IMG/VR virus record: IMGVR_UViG_3300046028_002315
Location: 1-21,517 of that record
DNA length: 21,517 nucleotides
Origin: a virus
Reading direction: 5' to 3' (one strand)
Shown: positions 1 through 7,064 of the stretch, piece by piece
Layout of the letters: the number at the start of each line of letters is the position of its first letter
Position numbering within the stretch: the first letter of the stretch is position 1
Program-made: the position numbers and the translations under genes
The notes under the pieces: generated by a model
What the model was told of the DNA's origin: nothing
Databases searched by the model: none
The model's input: only the letters and a program-made list of their open reading frames with translations

Positions 1-752
1 AGAATGGAACCGTCAGCGAGTCCTGTTGCTACAGATGAATCAAGAGTTAGTTCTGTAGTTCCATCAGCAGACCAACCCAAACGTAATAGTCCACCAGTTG
101 TTACTATTAATCTCCAAGAACGTTGATTGCCTGTAGTGTTAAACTTAGAAAAAAGCATTTGGTTTGCTGCTGGTGTCCAGTCGTCAAGAGATACTTGTGC
201 TCTAATGTCAATGTCCCCAGTGATGTCCAGTGCTGCTGCATCGGCTACTGATAAGTAATTGCTATTTACTCCTGGCAGATACACATAATTGGTGCCAGTA
301 AAATCCAAGAACTTAGGGTCATTGCTGTCAGCAGCGGTGGATGAACCAAGTGTGGTAGGTAGTAGGGAGCCAGCGGTGCCGAGGTTGGTTATTGTCTGAC
401 CAGATGCAGAGGCATCGGTAGCATCTACATAATAGGAGGCTACTCCTGTGAGTAAATCGGTGGTTGGGTAGACTTGTCGGAGAGCAGCCGCTGCAGGTAG
501 GCCAGTAGTGCCAGCGATGTAATTACATACACCATTAAAATCCAACCAATTCTGACGATTAGTGCCAAGACCTGCGATCTCATTTAATACACCTACCGTG
601 TCTGTTGAGTAAGGATTGATGTTCTCACGGTTAGCCCATTGCTTGGCAGCGAGTGCCTCATCAACCATCTGGTCCATATTGCGGTAGGTACCGCCATTAG
701 CCAAACGGTTCAATTCATCGTTGAGCGTAGAGCCAAATTCTCCGAGAGTCAT
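1..752 (-). CDS. Tail protein with LamG-like lectin domain (3' part outside window)
   Basis: The frame is open from an ATG at 752 to the left edge, giving 250 residues of a longer protein. An AAGGAG ribosome site lies just upstream (755-760). Residues 1-75 are helical and acidic with a Leu/Asn-rich start, like the N-terminus of phage tail proteins. From about residue 105 the text (YYVDATDAS, then FTGTNYVYLPG, then LDITGDIDIRAQV, then NQMLFSKFN, then WRLIVTTGGLLRLGWSADG) follows the beta-strand pattern of concanavalin-A-like/LamG domains, which bind carbohydrate. The inferred role is a minor tail or receptor-binding protein at the downstream end of the late operon. The LamG assignment is by pattern only, and the rest of the protein is not visible. 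Confidence 0.75.
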   Translation of the reverse strand, partial: MTLGEFGSTLNDELNRLANGGTYRNMDQMVDEALAAKQWANRENINPYSTDTVGVLNEIAGLGTNRQNWLDFNGVCNYIAGTTGLPAAAALRQVYPTTDLLTGVASYYVDATDASASGQTITNLGTAGSLLPTTLGSSTAADSNDPKFLDFTGTNYVYLPGVNSNYLSVADAAALDITGDIDIRAQVSLDDWTPAANQMLFSKFNTTGNQRSWRLIVTTGGLLRLGWSADGTTELTLDSSVATGLADGSI

Positions 753-765
753 TATTTCTCCTTAA

Positions 766-924
766 TTACTTTTGTTTGCTTGCCCAGCTATTATCAACCA
801 AATTTGGATAAGATCTACCAGCAGCCTTAGCACGTGCCTTTGCTGCAGCCTTCTGCTTATCAGTTAACTTCTTAGATGTCTTCTTTGGGTTCTTTGTGTC
901 CCAGAAAGCCTTTTTCTTTTTCAT
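766..924 (-). CDS. Small Lys/Ala-rich basic protein, 52 aa
   Basis: ATG at 924, stop TAA at 766. The start overlaps the stop of the upstream gene as ATGA, so translation is probably coupled. The protein begins MKKKKAFWDTKNPKK, has a Lys/Ala helix in the middle (KQKAAAKARAKAAG) and ends YPNLVDNSWASKQK. It is strongly basic in its first 35 residues. No enzymatic motif is seen. It is one of several tiny Lys-rich proteins in a row, and a nucleic-acid-binding or virion-packaged role is conceivable but not shown. Confidence 0.72.
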   Translation of the reverse strand: MKKKKAFWDTKNPKKTSKKLTDKQKAAAKARAKAAGRSYPNLVDNSWASKQK

Positions 925-1211
925 TTGCAACTACAATCCCAAGCCCGTAAGGACTTGTTTATTCTAGAGTTTGGATCCTTTGCCGTTTTAGCAGAGGTGA
1001 GTTTGGACTTCATCCCACACATCCTGCCACAGAAGGACTTGCGTCTAGCTGCAGACTTAGGTGAACGTTTCGCTTCAGCCTTCTTCACTGGTGGCTTGAG
1101 GTTCATACCTTGCGCTTTGGCAGATGCTCTGCCTTTAGCGTTGAGTCCACCTTTAGGATTCTTACCCTCTGCGCGTTGCCAGGCTGCTGTCTTTTTTGCC
1201 ATAGGTTCCAT
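921..1211 (-). CDS. DUF6321-like basic protein, 96 aa
   Basis: The protein contains the pattern AAWQRAEGKNPKGGLNAKGRA, followed by LKPPVKKAEAKRSP, then RRKSFCGRMCGMKSKLT and a C-terminal LRAWDCSCK. I recognise this as the DUF6321 family, small basic proteins found in many phages; function unknown. Two starts are possible. ATG 1211 has AGGA four bases upstream, while ATG 1202 (MAKK, the usual family start) has the same site 13 bases upstream, so I kept 1211. The gene overlaps the upstream frame by about 50 bases and the downstream start by 4 (ATGA). Four Cys in the C-terminal half could bind metal. Confidence 0.82.
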   Translation of the reverse strand: MEPMAKKTAAWQRAEGKNPKGGLNAKGRASAKAQGMNLKPPVKKAEAKRSPKSAARRKSFCGRMCGMKSKLTSAKTAKDPNSRINKSLRAWDCSCK

Positions 1212-1323
1212 ACTTTCCTAATACCGCACGGACGGTACCGTTCTTGTTGAGACGAACGACCATACCGTCCTTGATTTGGACTGAGTTAAAGCCTCTGTGA
1301 GTCTTATACTTTCCAGAGGACAT
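1162..1323 (-). CDS. Small hypothetical protein, 53 aa, overlapping the next gene
   Basis: ATG at 1323 overlaps the upstream stop as TAATG; stop TAA at 1162. Translation begins MSSGKYKTHRGFNSVQIKDG and continues MVVRLNKNGTVRAVLGKYG, a believable small beta-rich basic domain. The last 13 to 17 codons overlap the start of the DUF6321-like gene in another frame, so that gene's ribosome site lies inside this one. No function recognised. The coupled start and sensible composition support it being real; the long overlap lowers certainty a little. Confidence 0.65.
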   Translation of the reverse strand: MSSGKYKTHRGFNSVQIKDGMVVRLNKNGTVRAVLGKYGTYGKKDSSLATRRG

Positions 1324-1499
1324 TACTTCTTCTTGGCCTTACCTGCGGCAGAAAGAGCAATCGCAATAGCCTGCTTCTTGTTCTTAACAACAGGTGCCTT
1401 CTTTGGACCCTTGGGGTCCTTACCTGAATGAAGTTTGCCAGCCTTGTATTCCTTCATTATTTTAGAAATTTTGGCTTGAGCTTTAGTCTTCTTCTTCAT
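1323..1499 (-). CDS. DUF6496-like basic protein, 58 aa
   Basis: ATG at 1499, stop TAA at 1323. The core KIMKEYKAGKLHSG, followed by a KGPK segment and then KNKKQAIAIALSAAGKAKKK, matches my memory of the DUF6496 pattern (MxEFKxGxLHSG plus VKxRKQAIAIxLSEA). Such proteins occur in phages and bacteria and have no established function. It is tightly coupled on both sides (ATGA upstream, TAATG downstream). About one third of its residues are Lys, in line with its neighbours. Confidence 0.82.
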   Translation of the reverse strand: MKKKTKAQAKISKIMKEYKAGKLHSGKDPKGPKKAPVVKNKKQAIAIALSAAGKAKKK

Positions 1500-1651
1500 T
1501 TATCTAGGTATCTTCCTGGATTCTTGTTCTTGGACTTCAGTGGCTTCTGCTTCATAATGGCAGCATCAAGGGCGTTAATCTTCTTAGTAGGCATCTTGGC
1601 TGGCTTTACTCCAACCTTCTTTGCAGGCTTCTTCATCGCAGGCTTCTTCAT
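1496..1651 (-). CDS. Lys/Pro-rich small protein, 51 aa
   Basis: ATG at 1651, stop TGA at 1496. The N-terminus repeats MKKPA twice (MKKPAMKKPAKKVGVKPAKM), similar in style to the tails of histone H1-like proteins. The C-terminal half reads TKKINALDAAIMKQK and ends KNPGRYLDK. The start shares a base with the upstream stop (TAATG) and the stop overlaps the next start (ATGA). No domain recognised. A role in contacting DNA or the capsid interior is a guess from charge alone. Confidence 0.7.
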   Translation of the reverse strand: MKKPAMKKPAKKVGVKPAKMPTKKINALDAAIMKQKPLKSKNKNPGRYLDK

Positions 1652-1827
1652 TAGTTACGCACCTGCTTTGGTGCTGGCTTTCCTGGAGCACCAGTCTGCA
1701 ACTTCTCATAGGTGTCAAAGCGGGTCTGTGATACTGGCTGGGTTACAGGGTATGGCTGGAAGTATTCTTCCTCGAAGGTCTCTTCGACCTGTCCCTTGCC
1801 GTAGGCTTCTGGGTTATTTACTGGCAT
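1651..1827 (-). CDS. Small acidic/Gln-Pro-rich protein, 58 aa
   Basis: A longer frame reaches 1902, but the ATG at 1827 has a clear AAGGAG at 1834-1839 and lies just after the upstream gene's stop at 1832, so I chose it. The protein reads MPVNNPEAYGKGQVEETFEEEYFQPYPVTQ, then SQTRFDTYEKLQTG, and ends PAPKQVRN. Unlike its Lys-rich neighbours, its first half is acidic. No family recognised. Position in the head-to-tail part of the late operon suggests a small structural or connector-associated protein. Confidence 0.68.
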   Translation of the reverse strand: MPVNNPEAYGKGQVEETFEEEYFQPYPVTQPVSQTRFDTYEKLQTGAPGKPAPKQVRN

Positions 1828-1831
1828 TTGT

Positions 1832-2116
1832 TTACTCCTTGAAGGTAAGGTTGATTCCATCAAATGCCTTGCCAGCATCATCACTGAAGCGAACAGCGGC
1901 ATCTATATCAGGTTGTCTTGTACTGCGTGGTTCGATACCCTCTTTGACTGCGGAGAAGTACGAATCCAACTCTCTATTGTCTTTCTTTATCTTTGCGCTA
2001 TCCCAGCCTGTACGACTAGGTGCGGTAGATGGGGCAATCATTGGCATATTCTCAGATATGCAATCGCCGTATGATGCGTGGTCTTTTGTCTTACAAGATG
2101 AAGTGCAATTACTCAT
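1832..2116 (-). CDS. Phage protein with N-terminal Cys motif, 94 aa
   Basis: ATG at 2116 shares a base with the upstream stop (TAATG). The N-terminus has Cys4, Cys8 and Cys19 (NCTSSCKTKDHASYGDC), followed by a helical region SRTGWDSAKIKKDNRELDSYFSA and then VKEGIEPRSTRQPDIDAAVRFSDDAGKAFDG. I recall the same arrangement (Cys motif, then ExDxYxxAxxxGxxPxxT, then A...D..GKAYD) in proteins of actinobacteriophages located next to head genes. Function is not established. The Cys residues could bind metal. Confidence 0.75.
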   Translation of the reverse strand: MSNCTSSCKTKDHASYGDCISENMPMIAPSTAPSRTGWDSAKIKKDNRELDSYFSAVKEGIEPRSTRQPDIDAAVRFSDDAGKAFDGINLTFKE

Positions 2117-2427
2117 TATGGAATCACCGTTAGATAGTCACTATAGCCTGCAGCGATAAGGATATCAGCAGTTGCTTGGTCTACTACGTATTCGTGACCG
2201 CCTAGGAAGTACTGGTCTGCTGCAGCTAGATCATCCTGACTTGGAGTTCTATTCTCTGTGACTGTAGAGCCATTGATAAGTAGGCTCACACCTCTACCGA
2301 TGTCTGTAATACGACCAATGCCATTGGCATTAGGACGACCAGCAAGGCGGGCATATGGAGTATTTAAGTCTCCATCAGGTAGCCACGTCTCGGCTTGCCA
2401 AGGTGTTATCAGTTGGTAATCAGCCAT
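2116..2427 (-). CDS. Small head/connector-region protein, 103 aa
   Basis: ATG at 2427, preceded by AAAGGAG (spacing 5-6). It begins MADYQLITPWQAETWLPDG and ends DYLTVIP. The segment SQDDLAAADQYFLGGHEYVVDQATADILIAAGY resembles small proteins encoded after the capsid gene in actinophages. It is the first gene after the capsid and its hairpin. A head-decoration or head-completion role is possible from position; nothing in the sequence proves it. Confidence 0.75.
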   Translation of the reverse strand: MADYQLITPWQAETWLPDGDLNTPYARLAGRPNANGIGRITDIGRGVSLLINGSTVTENRTPSQDDLAAADQYFLGGHEYVVDQATADILIAAGYSDYLTVIP

Positions 2428-2456
2428 TGTTCTCCTTTAGGTAAACTTACAGCGAA

Positions 2457-2476
2457 GGCAGAGGTTTCCCTCTGCC
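2457..2476 (-). terminator. Perfect 8-bp hairpin after the capsid gene
   Basis: GGCAGAGG (2457-2464), a 4-base loop, then CCTCTGCC (2469-2476), 15 bases after the capsid stop. On the transcribed strand it is followed by TTCGCTGT rather than a run of U, so it may be a weak terminator, or an RNA-stability or processing element that raises capsid mRNA relative to downstream genes. Confidence 0.5.
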
Positions 2477-2491
2477 CCACTGTCAATCAAC

Positions 2492-3421
2492 CTAGTTGAT
2501 GGATGTAGCAGACTCAATACGATAGAGAGCCGCTTCACGAAGGCGAGCGAAGCCTCCGAAGTAGTACCAACCGATGGTGCGGAAACGACGTAGTGTGTCG
2601 ATTTCTGGACCGATAACGGTGGTGATGTCTTGTGCCATTGCTTCTGCAAGAGCCTCACGGCCTGCAACAACAGCCTGGTAGACAGTAACTGTTCCAGTGT
2701 TGACAACTGATGGGACGCGAGGTGTTTCAACTACGAATGCACCTTCGATAACGCCAACTGCACCAGCGACGAACGGTGTGCGCTCGACGTACTTGGTGAG
2801 TTCCTGGAAACCGCCAGTGCCTGATTCGGCACGGAGGTCAGCAGACTGACGTGGGTGGAGGTAAGCAGCATAGAGTTCGCCAATACGAGGCAGAGCCTTG
2901 TTGGAGCGAAGTTGTGTTACAGCCTCACGGATATCAGCAACGCTGATGGTCATTGTGGATGTAATGCCGTTACGGTTTGTAGCAGTTCCTGCGAAAATCG
3001 CATTGGAACCACCAGTGAGAACAGATGCTACAACGCTGTCGATTGAGTCAGCAGCATTGTACGCAATGATGTCTGCAAGAGCAGCATCTACATCGTTGAA
3101 CGATGTGAGGTTCAACTTCTTGGTTGTTGTTACAGCAGAGCCGTACTCATTGAGAGTAACGGTGACCTGTGATGGGTTGCCAAGGGCAGTGGAGGAAACG
3201 TCAGATGTTTCAGTCAAGGTGCTTGTAGCAGTGCTTAGGTCTGAATAGATGGAGAATACAACTGACGATCCTGGCATTGCCTGTTGAACTGGCTTGACGT
3301 CAGCAATCGCACGCATTACAGGAATGGAGCGAAGCGCCATACGAACGTACTGATCGTACGCTGTCTGGACGAGGTTACTGACCGTAGTGGTAGGTGTTAA
3401 CGTACCAGCGGGTAGTGCCAT
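2492..3421 (-). CDS. Major capsid protein, N4-gp56 type, 309 aa
   Basis: Builds the icosahedral head shell. It opens MALPAGTLTPTTTVSNLV, followed by a predicted N-terminal helix (AYDQYVRMALRSIPVMRAIA). It has the family's beta-rich middle (VVFSIYSDLSTATSTLTETSDV, split here for length) and the hallmark C-terminal segment GWYYFGGFARLREAALYR at about residues 284-301. I recognise this as the N4-gp56 family, which has the HK97 fold. Length is a little shorter than many relatives (about 350-400). It follows the scaffold gene by 31 bases, the usual order for head genes. The ribosome site is weak (AAAGG, 10 bases upstream). Confidence 0.93.
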   Translation of the reverse strand: MALPAGTLTPTTTVSNLVQTAYDQYVRMALRSIPVMRAIADVKPVQQAMPGSSVVFSIYSDLSTATSTLTETSDVSSTALGNPSQVTVTLNEYGSAVTTTKKLNLTSFNDVDAALADIIAYNAADSIDSVVASVLTGGSNAIFAGTATNRNGITSTMTISVADIREAVTQLRSNKALPRIGELYAAYLHPRQSADLRAESGTGGFQELTKYVERTPFVAGAVGVIEGAFVVETPRVPSVVNTGTVTVYQAVVAGREALAEAMAQDITTVIGPEIDTLRRFRTIGWYYFGGFARLREAALYRIESATSIN

Positions 3422-3452
3422 TTAGGTTTAGCCTTTCGGATAGTTACGGAAG

Positions 3453-3920
3453 TTAGATACCAGACTCACGAATGATTGCATCCAAATCTTCACGGCTGTT
3501 AGCGTTCATCAAACGACGATAGACATCATCTAGTGGAGCAGGCGCTTGGGCTTGGTCTACTGTCTGAGTCATACGCTGATACTGCTGTGCTTGAGCTGGA
3601 TTTACATTCGGTGCTGCCTGGTTTTGGCCTGCATCAATACCGAATACATCGGCATAGTTTGAAAGCCAGTTTGATACAGACTCCTCAGTTGGGTCTATAT
3701 CCTGTGGGATAAATGAAGCAATCTTCTGATTTACCCCGCGACGTTCGAGGGCGTCCTTAATTGCTCGTTCTCTTTGTGCTTTAGATAGGGATTCAAACTG
3801 ACTCTTAAGGTCAGCTAGTTCCTTTTCTTTCTGCTTGTTTGCTTTACGCAGTTGTTTGACGAGATCATTACCCAAATCGTTAAGATCTGAATCGTCGTCC
3901 TCGTAGTCGTAGTTGGACAT
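3453..3920 (-). CDS. Capsid scaffolding protein, 155 aa
   Basis: Directly upstream of the capsid gene, with GGGAGAAGGA before the ATG at 3920. Residues 1-17 are very acidic (YDYEDDDSDLNDLG); residues about 20-60 form a charged heptad-like helix (LVKQLRKANKQKEKELADLK onward). Residues about 100-125 are Gln/Ala/Pro-rich, and the end is a short helix (VYRRLMNANSREDLDAIIRE). Acidic start, coiled coil and position immediately before the capsid are typical of phage scaffolds, which organise procapsid assembly and then leave. No protease motif is visible here or nearby. Confidence 0.82.
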   Translation of the reverse strand: MSNYDYEDDDSDLNDLGNDLVKQLRKANKQKEKELADLKSQFESLSKAQRERAIKDALERRGVNQKIASFIPQDIDPTEESVSNWLSNYADVFGIDAGQNQAAPNVNPAQAQQYQRMTQTVDQAQAPAPLDDVYRRLMNANSREDLDAIIRESGI

Positions 3921-3958
3921 AGGTCCTTCTCCCTTTGTTAGTTGTTGGTCGCAGACCT

Positions 3959-4036
3959 CATATAGATTCGGGGACTCTCTATATGGCTTCTGCTACTGGT
4001 CTTGTTATCTCTCTGTCAGGCCAGTGGTTCTGACAG
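3959..4036 (-). other. Two inverted repeats in the gap before the scaffold gene
   Basis: The 121-base gap between the 429-residue gene and the scaffold gene holds two hairpins. CTGTCAG/CTGACAG (4013-4019 with 4030-4036) has a partly paired loop. CATATAGA/TCTATATG (3959-3966 with 3978-3985) has an 11-base loop. Neither is followed by a T-tract on the transcribed strand, so they are more likely attenuation, processing or operator sites than strong terminators. No convincing -35/-10 pair was found here. Confidence 0.45.
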
Positions 4037-4041
4037 CAGGC

Positions 4042-5331
4042 TTAGAATGAGCCAGCGCGTTCGCGGGCTAGTGCGCCTTGTGCTGCACCTGATGAGCCAG
4101 CAAATTGTGCTTGCTCTAGTTCAGTCAACTTACGACGCTTACGTCCTGCCTCAGCAGAACCTGGTATGCCAAATGCTTCTTGTTCAGCAACGGCTTGGTT
4201 ATATTCACCAAGACCTTGTTTAGCGTAAAACTGTGAAAGTTTTGTAGCGCTTGGCAAGATATCAGCGATTGCTTGGAATCCTTGTTCTGCTCTAGCTTGA
4301 GTAATTCCAAATCTTTGTAGCTCTTCTGCTCTAGCCATAGATGTTGTAAGGCCAGACTGCATTGCTTCAGCGCCGATTTCTGCGGCTCCTACCTTACGCT
4401 TAATGTTCTCAATAGCATTCTTGGTGTCAAGAGCATAAGAAAGAATGTCTCCGTTGGTAATGCTATCACCGTAGAATTCTTTGATTGCATCTAGTACTTC
4501 TGGAGCAGCCTTGATTACTCTGTTATAGGCTGTCTGGATTCTATCTTCTAGTTCTATTGGCGATACATCGCCTTCAATAAACTTCTCAAAACCTTTTTGA
4601 ACTTTAATGCCAGTTTCAGGGTCTACAGTCTCTGCATAGTATGTATCTGGCATACCGTAACGACGCATAATATCCTGGTAATCATCTTCCAGTTTAATAT
4701 ATTCTGCCTCAGATAAAGCACGAAGACCCTTGCTTATTCTGCCCGTATTTGCAGAGAAGCGCTTTGCATAAGCCTTGCTTTCAGTACGCAACTTGAGTAG
4801 TAGTTCATCATACGATAAACCGCTTTCAATATAACCTTTTACGTCATTAGCTAAGACACCAAGACCATAGGTATCAAGGTAGCCTTTAAGCAAGTTCCAG
4901 GCTGAATTACCAGCCTTCTCCTTGTTACCGCCTTTAGCTAAAACAGTTCGCGACCCATCAGACCAAACAGCAACGACATCACCAGTTGTTGGGTCAGTAA
5001 ATGTATTTACTACATACTTATTATTGCCCGCAGGTTGTGTTCCAGGTTGTGTTCCAGGTTGTGTTCCAGGTTGTGTACCAGGTTGAGTGCCTGGTTGGGT
5101 GTCTGCGGGAATTACAATTTCTGGAATAGATGCTCTGACGCCAGTAACACTTGATGGGAACATATCTGGCGTAACGCCTGGTTCTATTACCTCAGCAAAT
5201 CGTTCTGTTCTCGCAGCATAGTCTGTTGAAGTAAGGAATCTGTCAGGGGACTCTGAATAGGGGACACGGTCTTCTTCTGGAAGGCGTGATTGTAATCTAG
5301 CCCATTCTGCTTTAGTATATTGTTTAGCCAT
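4042..5331 (-). CDS. Internal virion/structural protein with TQPG repeats, 429 aa
   Basis: ATG at 5331, two bases after the stop of the upstream gene. Layout: a charged N-terminal region (1-75), six tandem TQPG/TQPA units (about residues 77-100), a small region with TGDVVAVWSDGSRTVL, then a long helical domain. The helical part (ALSEAEYIKLEDDYQDIMRR, FEKFIEGDVSPIELEDRIQ, AGAxE-rich and ARAEQGFQAIADILP) resembles, from memory, internal virion proteins of actinophages. The C-terminus is basic (RKRRKLTELEQAQFAGSSG). It probably sits inside the head or is ejected with DNA; no enzymatic residues recognised. Confidence 0.7.
   Translation of the reverse strand: MAKQYTKAEWARLQSRLPEEDRVPYSESPDRFLTSTDYAARTERFAEVIEPGVTPDMFPSSVTGVRASIPEIVIPADTQPGTQPGTQPGTQPGTQPGTQPAGNNKYVVNTFTDPTTGDVVAVWSDGSRTVLAKGGNKEKAGNSAWNLLKGYLDTYGLGVLANDVKGYIESGLSYDELLLKLRTESKAYAKRFSANTGRISKGLRALSEAEYIKLEDDYQDIMRRYGMPDTYYAETVDPETGIKVQKGFEKFIEGDVSPIELEDRIQTAYNRVIKAAPEVLDAIKEFYGDSITNGDILSYALDTKNAIENIKRKVGAAEIGAEAMQSGLTTSMARAEELQRFGITQARAEQGFQAIADILPSATKLSQFYAKQGLGEYNQAVAEQEAFGIPGSAEAGRKRRKLTELEQAQFAGSSGAAQGALARERAGSF
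5033..5104. repeat. Six tandem 12-bp units encoding TQPG
   Basis: Unit GGTTGTGTTCCA (plus strand) starts at 5033. The first three copies are identical, the fourth has one change, and the last two (5081-5104) have diverged. On the coding strand each encodes Thr-Gln-Pro-Gly. Identity is highest at one end, consistent with recent slippage expansion. Confidence 0.9.
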
Positions 5332-5333
5332 TA

Positions 5334-7064
5334 TTACCCCTGGAATCCGAAGTTACGAAGGATGTTCATTGCAACACCTGTTGCTTCATTACGGGCACGC
5401 TCTGTATATTGCCAACGAGCATCTTTACGAAGTGCTCTTTCGTAATCAAACAGGTTCATATCTCCATCTTTATTTATAGCCATCATCAGCGCTGGGTCAC
5501 GAAGATTGATTGCGCTTGGGTCAATTTCTAGGATGTCTGCCATACGTTGTTTGTATGGAGAATAGGCATCTTCTAGGTTATAGCCCTGACCAAGGAGTTC
5601 TTTAACGAAGTCTGATTGTCCAACTGCTGCAAGTTTACGCACATCTTGAGCGATACGGTTAACATCTAACTTGCCAGTGGCGATAGCCTGAAGTGTGGAC
5701 TGAGCAGTCATAGCCTTACCTGTTGCATCTTTAGGCAAGATATCAGCAAGGTTAAATCCATTAGCCTTTGCTAACCCTTGTAAGGCTTGGTAGTTCTGTA
5801 GCGCTTCTCCGCCGTAATCTTGGGTGAGTTGCCCAGCAATCATTCCAGCGACTGGTTTAATAAATCGAGCAATACGCTCTCTGATGACTGATCTATCTTT
5901 ATCTTGATTGAAGATGTATAGGTCTTTTGCTATAGCGCGAGCGTCAGCATCATCTACCTCAGCGCCACGCATTGTGCGTGCTTCAGCCTGAACGTCTCTA
6001 ACAATACGGTCAATTTCTTGCTCATAGTTTGTAGTCCCACGAGCCTGACCAGTATTAACGAGATCCTCATAATTGAATAACTGGATATAGCGAGCTTGGA
6101 TTTCCTGAGAGTTTTGACGATACCAAACGTCATTTTGAATCTCTTTGACAAACTGGTCAATCGTTAGTTCTTTGTCTACAAACCTACGGAGTAAAGTCTT
6201 GAGAGAATCAATGTTTTTGAAGATAATATCTGGCATCTGATACAGCTCTTGAGCCTTGGTAAGGGCCTGTGCGTAGCGTTCTTCAGCAGTAAGTTTAGGC
6301 GGCTTGTCGCCATCGCCTTTGCCACCCTTACCGCCTTTACCGCCAGCAGTGCCGCCACCAGATACTCCACCAGCTACACCACCAGTTGCGCCACTGACTA
6401 CACCGCCAGCAGCAGGCAAGGTACCAGCAGCTAAGGTGCCAGAAGTCTTCATTCCAGGTATAGCCCCGCCACCAAATGGTCGAGAAGATACTGGAACCCC
6501 AGGTATTGGAGCATACTTAATGTCTTCTGGTTTTTGTATACCAGTAAGTTCTGTATTCTTTTGCTTTATTAGATTATCTACTTCTAGGGTAGATTTGCCT
6601 AATTTAGAAAGAAGATCTCTACGTTCTTCTAGTCTGCGAACATCAAATCTCAAAGTATCAGCAGCCTTTTGCTCTGCTTCTGCTTCGTTTACTTTGCCTT
6701 CACGAACCTGAGTTTCAAGAAACGACTTTTCTGTAGCGCTTAATTCATCTTGAGTTTTTCTAAACTCAGCAATATAACGATTTCTTTCGGCTTCACTTAT
6801 ATTGGTATTAGATGCCTGCGTCTGTAAAAGGTTTAATTTTCTGTCAAGCAAGTCTTTCTTTTTGCTTAATTGCTCAGATGTAAGTTCTTTCTTAACTGCC
6901 TTCTTGGGCAATTTTTCTCCAAGGTTATAGAACTTGCCATCCTTTTCAAAACCTACAGCATTTCCAGTTCTGTCAAATACGACATCAACAAAGCCGAAAG
7001 GTATGTTTTTATCTACACCAAAATTAAATACTTGACTTGTATACGTTCCTTCAGGACGAGCCAT
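5334..7064 (-). CDS. Internal virion/structural protein with coiled coil and Gly-rich hinge, 576 aa
   Basis: ATG at 7064 overlaps the upstream stop (TAATG). Residues 1-55 form a small beta-rich start (FGFVDVVFDRTGNAVGFEKDG). Residues about 60-180 are a highly charged helix, likely coiled coil. Residues about 195-255 are a Gly/Ala/Pro linker ending in repeated GGKGGKGG. The C-terminal half begins LTAEERYAQALTKAQELYQMP and includes VKEIQNDVWYRQNSQEIQAR, PYKQRMADILEIDP and FDYERALRKDARWQYTERA, which resembles internal virion proteins of actinophages as I remember them. It is likely part of the set ejected with, or lining the path of, the DNA. No lytic active site is evident. Confidence 0.72.
   Translation of the reverse strand: MARPEGTYTSQVFNFGVDKNIPFGFVDVVFDRTGNAVGFEKDGKFYNLGEKLPKKAVKKELTSEQLSKKKDLLDRKLNLLQTQASNTNISEAERNRYIAEFRKTQDELSATEKSFLETQVREGKVNEAEAEQKAADTLRFDVRRLEERRDLLSKLGKSTLEVDNLIKQKNTELTGIQKPEDIKYAPIPGVPVSSRPFGGGAIPGMKTSGTLAAGTLPAAGGVVSGATGGVAGGVSGGGTAGGKGGKGGKGDGDKPPKLTAEERYAQALTKAQELYQMPDIIFKNIDSLKTLLRRFVDKELTIDQFVKEIQNDVWYRQNSQEIQARYIQLFNYEDLVNTGQARGTTNYEQEIDRIVRDVQAEARTMRGAEVDDADARAIAKDLYIFNQDKDRSVIRERIARFIKPVAGMIAGQLTQDYGGEALQNYQALQGLAKANGFNLADILPKDATGKAMTAQSTLQAIATGKLDVNRIAQDVRKLAAVGQSDFVKELLGQGYNLEDAYSPYKQRMADILEIDPSAINLRDPALMMAINKDGDMNLFDYERALRKDARWQYTERARNEATGVAMNILRNFGFQG

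Noticed and set aside
1428-2159. 243-residue plus-strand frame opposite the small late genes
   Set aside because: Antisense to five well-supported, coupled minus-strand genes. Its Phe/Leu-rich text is what the complement of Lys/Glu-rich coding produces.
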